Under the pieces are notes generated by a model, which worked only from the letters and a program-made list of their open reading frames with translations, was not told the DNA's origin and made no database searches. Shown one piece after another: positions 48,792 through 57,403 of a stretch of 64,000 nt of DNA. A program made the position numbers and the translations under genes. The stretch's first letter is position 1. The number at the start of each line of letters is the position of its first letter. Source of the stretch: Zoogloea sp041911615 (GTDB lineage: Bacteria > Pseudomonadota > Gammaproteobacteria > Burkholderiales > Rhodocyclaceae); the NCBI RefSeq assembly GCF_041911615.1, contig NZ_JAYROR010000001.1, forward strand, positions 22,032-86,031. The letters are read 5' to 3'.

Positions 48792-49685
48792 TCAGGCGCG
48801 GCTGGCCAGCAGGGTGCGCACTTCGTCCGAGACTTCCGCGGCGCAGCGTTCGTTGCCGGACGCCCGCTGGAGCATCGCGTGCAGACCCAGCAGCACGCGG
48901 TTACGCAACGTGCGCGGCACCTGCAACACCACGGCGCTACGCAGCGATCCGTTGGCGAACTGGCGCTTCACCTCGTTGTCCCCTGGCCTGAAATCCACGA
49001 AGCGGTAGCGCACATCGGCAAACAGGCGCTGGAAGGCCTGCAGGTGCACGATGCTGCCCGCCGACCACTGACGATAATCCGGTCGTTCGCCCGCGCACGC
49101 GTACTGCAGCGCCTCGCCATTCGCCTCGAGGCACAGGTAGGCCGCCGGCACCCCCTTGGCGAACAGCACGAAGCCATGCGCCGTGCCCTGCGCGGCCGCG
49201 CGCGCCAGGGAAGCGCCATCCGCGCTACCCCCGACCAGCGCCGCGTGACGCAGGAATTCGGCCATCTCGGCCGGGCTGCGGTAAATGCGCAGATCGAGCC
49301 CGCGCCCTTCGGCGACACCAAAGGTTTCGATGAAACGCGCCTCGTCCCGAGCAAACGACTCGCGGCTCTTGGCGGTAAAGCGCCCCTCGAGAAAACGGTC
49401 GTAGCAGCCCGTCCAGGCCAGGTAGTGCCAGACGTCGCGACTCAGGACGTAGGCAATGCGGTCATCGAGCACGGTGCAGGTGCGCCAGCCCTGATCGACC
49501 ACGCCGCTGAGCAACTGACCATCGAGGCCGACGGGCAACGCCTGGGTCGTGAGTTCGCGCGCCTGGCCACCCAGGACGTCGGCAAGCGCCGCCTCATGTA
49601 CGGCCAGCCGTAGCGAGGCGGAAAAAAGTCGCTTTCCACGGAAAATGAAGGGCAGCTGAAACCTTCTGCCTGTAGGGGGGGTCAT
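48792..49685 (-). CDS. GNAT/FemAB-like (BioF2-like) acetyltransferase, function unknown
   Basis: No specific gene is recognised. The 297-residue protein resembles the acetyltransferase-like proteins linked with polysaccharide work: segments FVLFAKGVPAAYLCLEANGEALQYACAGE (in parts) and GSIVHLQAFQRLFADVRYRFVDFRPGDNEVKRQFA suit a GNAT/FemAB core. No signal or membrane segment is seen. It stands alone, convergent with hemW and divergent from the methyltransferase. An AT-rich gap lies ahead of it. A substrate cannot be assigned. Confidence 0.6.
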   Translation of the reverse strand: MTPPTGRRFQLPFIFRGKRLFSASLRLAVHEAALADVLGGQARELTTQALPVGLDGQLLSGVVDQGWRTCTVLDDRIAYVLSRDVWHYLAWTGCYDRFLEGRFTAKSRESFARDEARFIETFGVAEGRGLDLRIYRSPAEMAEFLRHAALVGGSADGASLARAAAQGTAHGFVLFAKGVPAAYLCLEANGEALQYACAGERPDYRQWSAGSIVHLQAFQRLFADVRYRFVDFRPGDNEVKRQFANGSLRSAVVLQVPRTLRNRVLLGLHAMLQRASGNERCAAEVSDEVRTLLASRA

Positions 49686-49941
49686 GTAATTCTTTCGTAA
49701 TAGCCGGAAAAGCCAAGAATAAGCACCTGCCAGCGTATGCGCCGGTCCGCATCTTTATTTCACACTTCCGGGATAGTACATACGCATCCGCGCGGAGACT
49801 ACTTCAAAAAGGATTTCCGTGGCAATCCGTTAAATCCATCACGACGGCAAAAATCCGTTTGTGCTCACGTTGGGCAGCACTGGCCCGTCCAGCCCGCTTC
49901 CTGCACAATGCGGCAGCCCTCGACCCGCGCGCCGCGTACCC
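49686..49941. promoter_or_regulatory. Divergent intergenic region (acetyltransferase / DNA methyltransferase)
   Basis: The first 150 bp are AT-rich by local standards and presumably drive the leftward acetyltransferase. No hexamer pair good enough to call a promoter, no repeat and no small gene could be supported. Confidence 0.35.
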
Positions 49942-51192
49942 ATGCAAGCCTCTTCCGCCACGGCCTCCCCGCTCATTCCCCACCCCGACGTCGCGGCGCT
50001 CGGACAGGTCTTCACACCCGAGCCGGTCGTGCGGGCGATGTTGCGTTTGCGCCACAACATCGGGCGGGTACTCGAACCGTCCTGCGGCGACGGCGCCTTC
50101 CTGCGCGAACTCCACCACGCGGTCGGCATCGAGCTGGATGCCCGCCACAGCCCGCCGGGCGCCCTCAACATCGACTTCTTCGCCTACCCCGAGAGCGAAC
50201 AGTTCGACACCGTGATCGGCAACCCGCCCTACGTGCGCTATCAGGACATCGCCCCCGGCACCCGCGCCCTGCTGCGGCGCGACGGCTTCGACCGGCGCAG
50301 CAACCTGTACCTGTTCTTCATCGAGAAGTGCGTGCGTCACCTGCGCCCGGGCGGCGAGCTGATCTTCATCACCCCGCGGGATTTCCTCAAATCCACCAGC
50401 GCGCGCGCCCTCAACCGGTGGCTGCACGAACGTGGCACCATCACCCACGCCATCGAACTGGGCGACGCCCGGGTGTTCGCCGACGCCCTGCCCAATTGCC
50501 TGATCTGGCGCTACGAGCTCGGCGAGCTCGGCCACCGCACCGCCTGGGCGCACATCGGCCAGGGCGACGATCTCGCCCACGCCCTCGAACACCCCCACTG
50601 GCAGCGCCGCCACTTTCTCGAAAGCGCCGGACACCTGCTGTTCTCCCACGGCGAATACGGCCTCAGCCTGTCGGACGTGGCGAGCGTCAAGGTGGGCGCG
50701 GTGTCGGGCCTCGACGCGATCTACGCCAGCGACAGCGCCGGCAACCGGGATTTCGTCACCTCCGCCACCGCCCGCACCGGTCAGACCCGCCGGATGATCT
50801 GGTGTGCCCCCGGCGAGCCGGCCCCCGCCGCGCTGCTCGCCCACCGCGACGCGCTGATCGCCCGGCGCATCCGGCGCTTCGACGACAGCAACTGGTGGCA
50901 GTGGGGCCGCGGCTATCCGCAGACCGACGCCCCACGGGTCTACGTGAACACCAAGACGCGCCGCGCCCAGCCGTTCTTCGTGCATCCGTGCCCCAACTTC
51001 GACGGCGCGGTGATGGGTGTCTTCCCCCATCGCCAGGACGTGGACCTGGACGCCTTCCGCGACGCCCTCAACGCCGTCGACTGGGCCGACCTGGGCTTCG
51101 TCTGCGACGGGCGCTACCTGTTCGCCCAGCGCAGCCTCGAAAACGCCCCGCTACCCGACAGCTTCCGACGCTTCCTGCCGCCCGCCGACTGA
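49942..51192 (+). CDS. Solitary N6-adenine-type DNA methyltransferase (Eco57I/TaqI-like)
   Basis: The 416-residue protein has GQVFTPEPVV at 21-30 (motif X), the SAM-binding motif I LEPSCGDGAFL at 44-54, and the catalytic NPPY at 94-97 followed by VRYQDI. These are the hallmarks of gamma-class adenine methyltransferases of the Eco57I/TaqI kind. The C-terminal part (about 230-416) would be the target-recognition domain. No restriction enzyme gene lies next to it, so it seems an orphan. The ATG at 49942 is chosen because motif X follows within 20 residues; an in-frame ATG at 49861 would add a low-complexity Pro/Arg leader. Target sequence and role (protection, gene regulation) are unknown. An RNA or protein target is possible but less likely with NPPY. 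Confidence 0.85.
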   Translation: MQASSATASPLIPHPDVAALGQVFTPEPVVRAMLRLRHNIGRVLEPSCGDGAFLRELHHAVGIELDARHSPPGALNIDFFAYPESEQFDTVIGNPPYVRYQDIAPGTRALLRRDGFDRRSNLYLFFIEKCVRHLRPGGELIFITPRDFLKSTSARALNRWLHERGTITHAIELGDARVFADALPNCLIWRYELGELGHRTAWAHIGQGDDLAHALEHPHWQRRHFLESAGHLLFSHGEYGLSLSDVASVKVGAVSGLDAIYASDSAGNRDFVTSATARTGQTRRMIWCAPGEPAPAALLAHRDALIARRIRRFDDSNWWQWGRGYPQTDAPRVYVNTKTRRAQPFFVHPCPNFDGAVMGVFPHRQDVDLDAFRDALNAVDWADLGFVCDGRYLFAQRSLENAPLPDSFRRFLPPAD

Positions 51193-51330
51193 CGCGCACC
51201 GCCGCGGGGCGCGCCGGACGGATGGTGTAACATCCGACCAGAACAATCACGGGCCGCGCGGGTCCACGGTGCGTCCCGCGCCGTCGCCAGTCCGACGCAG
51301 CGCCTTCCGAGAACAGTCCGCGAGGTTTCC

Positions 51331-52629
51331 ATGGTCCCCCATCTCACCACCGCGCTCACCGGCCCCCTGCTGGAGCTGGAGAAGCACTTCCTCGACAACG
51401 CCTGTGCCATCGAGCGCTGGATGCGCACCCAATGGCAGGAGCACCTGCCGCCGTTCTACGGCTCCACCGACCTACGCAATTCGGGCTTCAAGCTCGCCCC
51501 GGTGGATCTCAACCTCTTCCCCGGCGGCTTCAACAACCTCAACGACGCCTTCCTGCCCCTGTGCGTGCAGGCCGCCCAGGCCGCCATCGAGCGGATCTGC
51601 GTCGGCGCCCGCTCGATCCTGCTGGTGCCCGAGAACCACACCCGCAACCAGTTCTACCTGCAGAACGTGGCCAAGCTGGTGTCGATCCTGCGCCTCACCG
51701 GCCTCGAGGTGCGTCTCGGCAGCCTGCTGCCCGAGATCACCGAACCCACCGTCGTCGAGCTCGCCAACGGCGCAACCCTCACGCTGGAGCCCCTGCTGCG
51801 CAACGGCCGCCGCCTCGGCCTGAAAGATTTCGACCCCTGCGCGGTGCTCCTCAACAACGACCTCTCCGCCGGGGTACCTGCGCTGATGCAGGATCTGCAC
51901 GACCAGTGGGTGATTCCGCCCGTGCACGCCGGCTGGCACACCCGCCGCAAGTCCAACCACGCCGCCGCCTACGACCGCGTGACGCGCGATTTCTGCGCCG
52001 AGATCGGCATCGACCCGTGGCGCATCAACCCCGCCTTCGACACCTGCTCGGGCCTCGATTTCCATGCCCGCACCGGCGAACAGGAGCTGGCCGACAAGGT
52101 TTCGAAGATGCTCGCCGACATCCGCGCCAAGTACCAGGAATACGGCGTCGAGGACGAGCCCTTCGTGGTCGTCAAGGCCGACGCCGGCACCTATGGCATG
52201 GGCGTCATGACGGTCAAGGACGCCGCCGAACTGATCGGCCTGAACCGCAAGCAGCGCAACAAGATGAGCGTGGTGAAGGAAGGCCTCGAGGTCCACGACG
52301 TCATCATCCAGGAAGGCGTGCACACCTTCGAGACCCTCAACGGCGCCGTCGCCGAGCCGGTCGTCTACATGATGGACCACTACGTGGTGGGCGGCTTCTA
52401 CCGCGTCCACACCCAGCGCGGCCGCGACGAGAACCTCAACGCCCCCGGCATGCACTTCGAACCCCTGGCCTTCGAGGCGCCGTGCAGCCTGCCCGACTGC
52501 AACCAGGAGCCCGATGCCGCGCCCAACCGCTTCTACGCCTATGGCGTCGTCGCCCGCCTGGCCCTGCTCGCCGCCTCGGTCGAGATCGAGGAGACCGAAC
52601 CGCAGCTCCTCGAAGAAGCCACCGCCTGA
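51331..52629 (+). CDS. gshA: Glutamate--cysteine ligase (ATP-grasp type, TIGR02049-like)
   Basis: GshA joins glutamate and cysteine, step one of glutathione synthesis. The 432-residue protein does not look like the E. coli GshA but like the proteobacterial type used in Acidithiobacillus and many betaproteobacteria: LNLFPGGFNNLND near the start and VVKADAGTYGMGVMTV, an ATP-grasp type loop. AGGTTTCC precedes the ATG. gshB follows by 12 bp, supporting the role. Confidence 0.93.
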   Translation: MVPHLTTALTGPLLELEKHFLDNACAIERWMRTQWQEHLPPFYGSTDLRNSGFKLAPVDLNLFPGGFNNLNDAFLPLCVQAAQAAIERICVGARSILLVPENHTRNQFYLQNVAKLVSILRLTGLEVRLGSLLPEITEPTVVELANGATLTLEPLLRNGRRLGLKDFDPCAVLLNNDLSAGVPALMQDLHDQWVIPPVHAGWHTRRKSNHAAAYDRVTRDFCAEIGIDPWRINPAFDTCSGLDFHARTGEQELADKVSKMLADIRAKYQEYGVEDEPFVVVKADAGTYGMGVMTVKDAAELIGLNRKQRNKMSVVKEGLEVHDVIIQEGVHTFETLNGAVAEPVVYMMDHYVVGGFYRVHTQRGRDENLNAPGMHFEPLAFEAPCSLPDCNQEPDAAPNRFYAYGVVARLALLAASVEIEETEPQLLEEATA

Positions 52630-52641
52630 CGGAAGCACCCG

Positions 52642-53586
52642 ATGAAATTCGCCTTCATCCTCGACCCCCTCGACAATCTCAAGGCCTACAAGGATTCCAG
52701 CATCGCCATGATGCGGGCCGCCGCCCGCCGCGGCCACGAGATCTTCGCCATCCAGCGCGAGGCGCTGATGTGGGAAGGTGGCGTGGTCTCGGCCCGCAGC
52801 CTGCCCATCGGCGTGTCGGATTTCGACCACGCCTGGTACGCGCCCAGCGGCGCCGAGGCGGTGATGCCCCTCACCGACTTCGACGCGGTGCTGATGCGCC
52901 AGGATCCGCCCTTCGACTTCGAATACGTCACCGCCACCTGGCTGCTCGAACGTGCCCAGCAGGCCGGCGCGCGCATCTTCAACCACCCGCGGGGGGTCCG
53001 CGACCACTCCGAGAAGCTCGCCATCACCGAGTTCCCGCAGTTCACCCCGGCCACCCGGGTGGCCCGCGCCGCCGCCGACATCAACGCCTTCATCGACGCC
53101 CACGGCGACACCATCCTCAAGCCCCTCGACGGCATGGGCGGCAGCCAGATCTTCCGCGTGCGCGCCGACGACCCGAACCGCAACGTCATCATCGAGACCC
53201 TCACCCAGGACGAACGCCGCACCATCATGGCCCAGGCCTACCTGCCGGCCATCTCGGGCGGCGACAAGCGGGTGCTCATCATCGGCGGGCAGGTCATCCC
53301 GTTCTCGCTGGCGCGCATCCCGATGGCCGGCGAGACCCGCGGCAACCTCGCCGCCGGCGGCCGTGGCGTGGCCATGCCGCTGACCGACGGCGAACGCGCC
53401 ATCGCCGAATACCTCGCGCCCATCCTGTGGTCGCGCGGGCTGCTCATCGTCGGCCTCGACGTCATCGGTGACCGCCTCACCGAGATCAACGTCACCAGCC
53501 CCACCTGCATGGTCGAGATCACCGACCAGACCGGCTTCGACGTGCCCGGCGCGGTGATCGACGCCCTCGAGGCCGCGTGCGCCTGA
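52642..53586 (+). CDS. gshB: Glutathione synthetase
   Basis: GshB adds glycine to gamma-glutamylcysteine. The 314-residue ATP-grasp protein shows MRQDPPFDFEYVTATWLLE, LKPLDGMGGSQIFR (ATP loop), and INVTSPTCMVEI near the end, all typical. It follows gshA by 12 bp and overlaps apbE by ten bases. Confidence 0.97.
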   Translation: MKFAFILDPLDNLKAYKDSSIAMMRAAARRGHEIFAIQREALMWEGGVVSARSLPIGVSDFDHAWYAPSGAEAVMPLTDFDAVLMRQDPPFDFEYVTATWLLERAQQAGARIFNHPRGVRDHSEKLAITEFPQFTPATRVARAAADINAFIDAHGDTILKPLDGMGGSQIFRVRADDPNRNVIIETLTQDERRTIMAQAYLPAISGGDKRVLIIGGQVIPFSLARIPMAGETRGNLAAGGRGVAMPLTDGERAIAEYLAPILWSRGLLIVGLDVIGDRLTEINVTSPTCMVEITDQTGFDVPGAVIDALEAACA

Positions 53587-54647
53587 CCTCCGTCCGACGC
53601 ACCGCAGGCTGGCTGGCCGCCCTTGCCCTGACCGCGGGGCTGCTCGCCGGCTGCAGCCGGGAGCGCTTGTACCAGCAGGAATCCTACGTCTTCGGCACCC
53701 GCGTCGAGGTGCTCACCTGGGACGCATCCGAAGACAAATCCCGCACCGCGATCGCCGAGGTGCTGCGCGAGTTCGATCGCCTGCACCGGGCCTACCACGC
53801 CTGGGAGCCGTCCGAGCTCACCCGTCTCAACGCCGCCATCGCCGCCGGCCAGCAGCGCATTCCGGTGTCGCCCGAGCTCGCCGCAATGCTCACCGACGCC
53901 AAGGCCATCGCCGCCACCGGCGACGAACTGTTCGACCCGGCCCTGGGCAAGCTCATCGCCCTGTGGGGCTTTCACACCGACACCTTCGTGCCGGTGCGGC
54001 CCGACCCGGCCACCCTCGCCGAGCTGGTGCGCGCCCACCCGACGATGGCTGACCTCACCATCGAGAACGGCACGGTCTCCAGCCGCAACCCGGCCGTTCA
54101 GCTCGACCTGGGCGGCTACGGCAAGGGCTATGCGCTCGACCGCGCCGCCGCCATCCTCAAGGCCCACGGCGTCGCCAACGCCCTCGTCAACATCGGCGGC
54201 AACGTGCTGGCGCTGGGCAGCAAGGGCGACCAGCCCTGGCGCGTCGGCATCCAGCACCCGCGCGAACCGCGCCCGCTCGCCACCCTGCCCCTGCGCGACG
54301 GCGAGGCCATCGGCACCTCCGGCGACTACCAGCGCTACTTCGAGCTCGACGGCGAGCGCTACTGCCACCTCCTCGACCCGCGCAGCGGTCGCCCGGCAAA
54401 GGGCACCCAGGCGGTCACCGTGCTGGTCACCCCGCGCCCGCCCGGTACCACCCAGGCCGGCACGCTGTCGGACGCCGCCAGCAAGCCCGTCTACCTCGGC
54501 GGCCCTGCGTGGCGCGACTACGCCCACCGCTTCGGCATCGAACATGCCCTGCGGGTGGACGCCGACGGCCGGGTGGAAGTCACCCGCGCCCTGCAGGGCC
54601 GCCTGCAGTTCGGCGACGACGTCAAACCCAGCCTCGTCGTGAACTGA
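53577..54647 (+). CDS. apbE: FAD:protein FMN transferase (ApbE), lipoprotein
   Basis: ApbE attaches FMN covalently to Thr/Ser of exported flavoproteins such as NqrC or RnfG. The 356-residue protein has a lipoprotein signal (ALTAGLLAGC), FGTRVEV, the AYHAWEPSEL segment, QLDLGGYGKGYALDRAA and a GDYQRYFE block near the FAD and Mg2+ sites. The start is GTG at 53577 inside the end of gshB (ten-base overlap); it is the only start giving a signal peptide. No NqrC/RnfG target is next to it; the NusG-II/Gx pair 7 kb away is a speculative partner. Confidence 0.93.
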   Translation: MRLTSVRRTAGWLAALALTAGLLAGCSRERLYQQESYVFGTRVEVLTWDASEDKSRTAIAEVLREFDRLHRAYHAWEPSELTRLNAAIAAGQQRIPVSPELAAMLTDAKAIAATGDELFDPALGKLIALWGFHTDTFVPVRPDPATLAELVRAHPTMADLTIENGTVSSRNPAVQLDLGGYGKGYALDRAAAILKAHGVANALVNIGGNVLALGSKGDQPWRVGIQHPREPRPLATLPLRDGEAIGTSGDYQRYFELDGERYCHLLDPRSGRPAKGTQAVTVLVTPRPPGTTQAGTLSDAASKPVYLGGPAWRDYAHRFGIEHALRVDADGRVEVTRALQGRLQFGDDVKPSLVVN

Positions 54648-54672
54648 CACAATTCCTCCTGCTTATTTCGAC

Positions 54673-54700
54673 TTGCCGCACGCGCGGCATTCGTTAGAAT
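54673..54700 (+). promoter_or_regulatory. Sigma-70-type promoter for the PTS genes
   Basis: TTGCCG at 54673-54678 and TAGAAT at 54695-54700, spacer 16 bp. Transcription should start about seven bases on, at or next to the ATG at 54708, which has no Shine-Dalgarno sequence, so the mRNA may be leaderless. Confidence 0.55.
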
Positions 54701-54707
54701 GGGCTGG

Positions 54708-55103
54708 ATGATCGGAATCCTTCTGATAACCCACGGCAGCCTCGGCGAGTCGCTCATCCAGTGCGCCTGCCATGTGCTGAACCGCCGACCGCCGCAGCTC
54801 CTGCAGCTCGGCATGGCCGGACAGGACGATCCCCTTGACGCACTGCCCCTCGCCCGGCGCCTGCTCGGGCTGGTGGACGACGGCAGTGGCGTACTGATCC
54901 TCACCGACATCATCGGCGCCACTCCCGCCAACACCGCCGCCAAGCTCCTCGAGCCAGGGCGCATCGAAGGCGTGGCGGGCGTCAATCTGCCGATGTTGCT
55001 GCGCACGATCACCTATCGCGAACGAAACATCGACGTACTGCTCAAAAAAGCCATCGCCGGCGCCTGCGAAGGCGTCGCACACATGAAGCAAGCAAAACAA
55101 TAA
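54708..55103 (+). CDS. PTS EIIA component, mannose/fructose (EIIA-Man) family
   Basis: The 131-residue protein begins MIGILLITHGSLGESL; the His of THG is the phosphorylation site. TDIIGATPANTAAK is the second family block. Most EIIA-Man proteins feed a sugar permease, but none is near, so a regulatory use is likely, as for similar PTS sets of beta- and alphaproteobacteria. The ATG at 54708 is preferred to that at 54699 because the -10 box overlaps the earlier one. Followed by HPr and EI. Confidence 0.9.
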   Translation: MIGILLITHGSLGESLIQCACHVLNRRPPQLLQLGMAGQDDPLDALPLARRLLGLVDDGSGVLILTDIIGATPANTAAKLLEPGRIEGVAGVNLPMLLRTITYRERNIDVLLKKAIAGACEGVAHMKQAKQ

Positions 55104-55133
55104 CAATCCACCGAGGAAGGGAAGACCACAGCA

Positions 55134-55403
55134 ATGCCACGCCAGGAAGCCAACATCATCAACAAGCTGGGCCTGCACGCCCGTGCCTCCGCCAAGCTCA
55201 CCCAGGTCGCCAGCGCCTACGCCTGCGACGTGTGGCTCGAGCGTAATGGCAAGCGGGTCAACGCCAAGAGCATCATGGGCGTCATGATGCTGGCCGCCGC
55301 CAAGGGCAGCACCATCGTCATCGACACCGACGGCAGCGATGCCGATCAGGCCATGACCGCCCTGCAGGCGCTGATCGCCGACAAGTTCGGCGAAGGCGAG
55401 TAA
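55134..55403 (+). CDS. ptsH: Phosphocarrier protein HPr
   Basis: HPr carries phosphate from EI to EIIA. The 89-residue protein has the active-site His in NKLGLHARASAKLT (His16) and a Ser in NAKSIMGVMML at the place of the regulatory Ser46 of HPr. The HPr kinase that would use it is not in the window. A GGAAGG lies about 14 bases before the ATG. Confidence 0.96.
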   Translation: MPRQEANIINKLGLHARASAKLTQVASAYACDVWLERNGKRVNAKSIMGVMMLAAAKGSTIVIDTDGSDADQAMTALQALIADKFGEGE

Positions 55404-55524
55404 GCACCCTCGCAGCACGCCGGGGCGTGGCGGCATCGGGTCGCCGCCGCCCGTCCAAGGCTCCCCACGGCAGTCCGGCCCGCCAGCCGGCCGCGCGACC
55501 CGCCCACTCGCTTAGGGCCCCGCC

Positions 55525-57240
55525 ATGAGCTTCACCGTCCACGGTCTCGCCGTTTCCCAGGGCATCGCCATCGGCCACGCCCATCTGGTTTCCCATGCGC
55601 TGCTCGAGGTCGCCCACTTCACCGTGGCCCCCAAGCACGTGGAGGCGGAAGTCACCCGCCTGCGCAACGCCGTCGCCGAGGTCAAGGCCGAACTGGCCGG
55701 ACTCAAGGCCGCGGCGGGTTCCGCGCCGTCAGAAGTGGATGCCTTCCTGGGCATGCACATCATGTTCCTCGACGACCCGATGCTCATCGACGCCGCCGAA
55801 GCCCTGATCCGCAGCCGCCGCGCCAACGCCGAATGGGCGCTGGTGCAGCAGATGGAGCAGCTCGTCGAGCAGTTCGAGGCCATCGAGGACGCTTACCTGC
55901 GCGAGCGCAAGGCCGACGTGGTTCAGGTCGTCGAACGCGTCGTCAAGGTACTGCTGGGCCACCCCGGCCACCTGCCGCCCAAGCGCAAGGATGGCCTCGG
56001 CACCATCGTCGTCGCCCACGATCTCTCGCCGACCGACACCATCGGTTTCAAGGATCACGCCGTCGCCGGGTTCATCACCGACGCCGGCGGGCCCACCGGC
56101 CACACCGCGATCGTCGCCCGCAGCCTGTCGATCCCGGCGGTGGTGGCCCTGCGCCACATCCGCCACGTGGTCAAGGACGACGAGCTGATCATCATCGACG
56201 GCACCCGCGGCGTCGTCATCGTCGATCCCGACGAGCGGGTGCTCGAGGAATACCGCCTGCGCAAGGCCGCCGTCGAGCTCGAACGCTCCAAGCTCAAGCG
56301 TCTCAAGTCCACCCGCGCCGCCACGCTGGACGGCGAGGAAGTCCAGATCCTCGCCAACATCGAGCTGCCCCCCGACGCCCTCCAGGCCAAGGGCGTGGAG
56401 GCCGACGGCGTGGGCTTGTTCCGCACCGAGTTCCTGTTCATGAGCCGCGACAGCTGGCCCGACGAGGACGAGCAGTTCGAGGCCTACAAAGCCGTCGTCA
56501 AGACCATGGCCGGCAAGCCGGTCACGGTGCGCACCCTCGACGTGGGCGCCGACAAGGAACTCGAAGGCGCCACCCGCCAGGAAGACAATCCGGCCCTGGG
56601 CCTGCGGGCGATCCGCTACTGCCTGGCCGAGCCCAAGATGTTCCTCACCCAGCTGCGGGCCCTGCTGCGGGCCAGCCACTTCGGCAAGCTCAAGATCCTG
56701 ATCCCGATGCTTGCCAGCAGCCACGAGATCGACCAGACCCTGATCCTCCTCGACAAGGCCAAGGCCCAACTGCGCGAGCGCAAGATCAAGTTCGACGAAT
56801 CGGTGCCGGTGGGCGGCATGATCGAAGTGCCCGCCGCCGTCCTGTGCCTGGGCGCCTTCACCAAGCGCCTGCAGTTCCTGTCGATCGGCACCAACGACCT
56901 GATCCAGTACACCCTCGCCATCGACCGCGGCAACGAGGCCGTCGCCCACCTCTACAACCCGCTCCACCCGGCCGTGCTGCGGCTGATCCACCAGACCATC
57001 CAGAGCGGCGCCAAGGCCGGCGTGCCGGTGTCGGTGTGCGGCGAGATGGCCGGCGATCCGGACTACGCGCGGCTGCTGATCGGCATGGGGCTGCGCCAGT
57101 TCTCGATGCATCCGGCGCAGATCCTCGAAGTCAAGCAGGCCATCCTGCGCGCCGACGCCACCGACCTGACGCCCAAGGTCCAGCGTCTGCTCAAGCTCGA
57201 CGAGCCCGACCGGGTGCGCGAGGCGGTGGAAAAACTGTAG
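55525..57240 (+). CDS. ptsI: PTS enzyme I (phosphoenolpyruvate--protein phosphotransferase)
   Basis: EI takes phosphate from PEP and gives it to HPr. The 571-residue protein has the HPr-binding helices (about 30-140), the phospho-His loop ITDAGGPTGHTAIVARSL and the PEP barrel (GLFRTEFLFMSRD, IGTNDLIQYTLAIDR, SVCGEMAGD with the catalytic Cys). All catalytic motifs are present. It lies 121 bp after ptsH with no terminator between. No GAF domain is fused, so it is not the PtsP type. Confidence 0.97.
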   Translation: MSFTVHGLAVSQGIAIGHAHLVSHALLEVAHFTVAPKHVEAEVTRLRNAVAEVKAELAGLKAAAGSAPSEVDAFLGMHIMFLDDPMLIDAAEALIRSRRANAEWALVQQMEQLVEQFEAIEDAYLRERKADVVQVVERVVKVLLGHPGHLPPKRKDGLGTIVVAHDLSPTDTIGFKDHAVAGFITDAGGPTGHTAIVARSLSIPAVVALRHIRHVVKDDELIIIDGTRGVVIVDPDERVLEEYRLRKAAVELERSKLKRLKSTRAATLDGEEVQILANIELPPDALQAKGVEADGVGLFRTEFLFMSRDSWPDEDEQFEAYKAVVKTMAGKPVTVRTLDVGADKELEGATRQEDNPALGLRAIRYCLAEPKMFLTQLRALLRASHFGKLKILIPMLASSHEIDQTLILLDKAKAQLRERKIKFDESVPVGGMIEVPAAVLCLGAFTKRLQFLSIGTNDLIQYTLAIDRGNEAVAHLYNPLHPAVLRLIHQTIQSGAKAGVPVSVCGEMAGDPDYARLLIGMGLRQFSMHPAQILEVKQAILRADATDLTPKVQRLLKLDEPDRVREAVEKL

Positions 57241-57263
57241 GCCCCGCGATGCCCACCCGGTGT

Positions 57264-57293
57264 TTGACTTGCGCGGCGTCCCCGCGCTACTCT
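57264..57293 (+). promoter_or_regulatory. Promoter of the riboswitch-metX leader
   Basis: TTGACT at 57264-57269 and TACTCT at 57288-57293, spacer 18 bp. The predicted start near 57300 puts the 5' end of the RNA just ahead of the riboswitch stem P1 at 57302. Confidence 0.6.
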
Positions 57294-57301
57294 TTCCACT
57301 C

Positions 57302-57360
57302 AGCGCCGATTTGAACCCTTCAGCTTGCGGGCGCTTTAAAAGTACGGCTAAAGCGACGGC
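57302..57360 (+). ncRNA. SAM-II riboswitch aptamer upstream of metX
   Basis: The stretch carries the conserved blocks of the SAM-II (SAM_alpha) class in order: GATTTGA at 57308, CTTGCGGGCGCTTTAAA around 57324-57340 and GGCTAAAGC at 57346-57354. Stem P1 is AGCGCC (57302-57307) with GGCGCT (57330-57335). A pseudoknot can form from GCTT (57323-57326) with AAGC (57351-57354). Known: SAM-II RNAs bind S-adenosylmethionine and shut down methionine genes, mainly in alphaproteobacteria and some others. Location directly before metX fits. Covariance search would settle it. Confidence 0.9.
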
Positions 57361-57403
57361 AGCCCAGTCCGCGACCGTTCGCCGGCTGGGTTTTTCCGTT
57401 TTT
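57361..57403 (+). terminator. Intrinsic terminator after the SAM-II aptamer (attenuator)
   Basis: Arms 57363-57374 and 57379-57390 pair with one C·C mismatch and one G·U around a 4-base loop; TTTTT at 57391 and again at 57399 follow. The segment 57353-57359 can pair instead with 57375-57382 (seven pairs, one bulge), a plausible anti-terminator that overlaps the aptamer pseudoknot. Confidence 0.8.
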
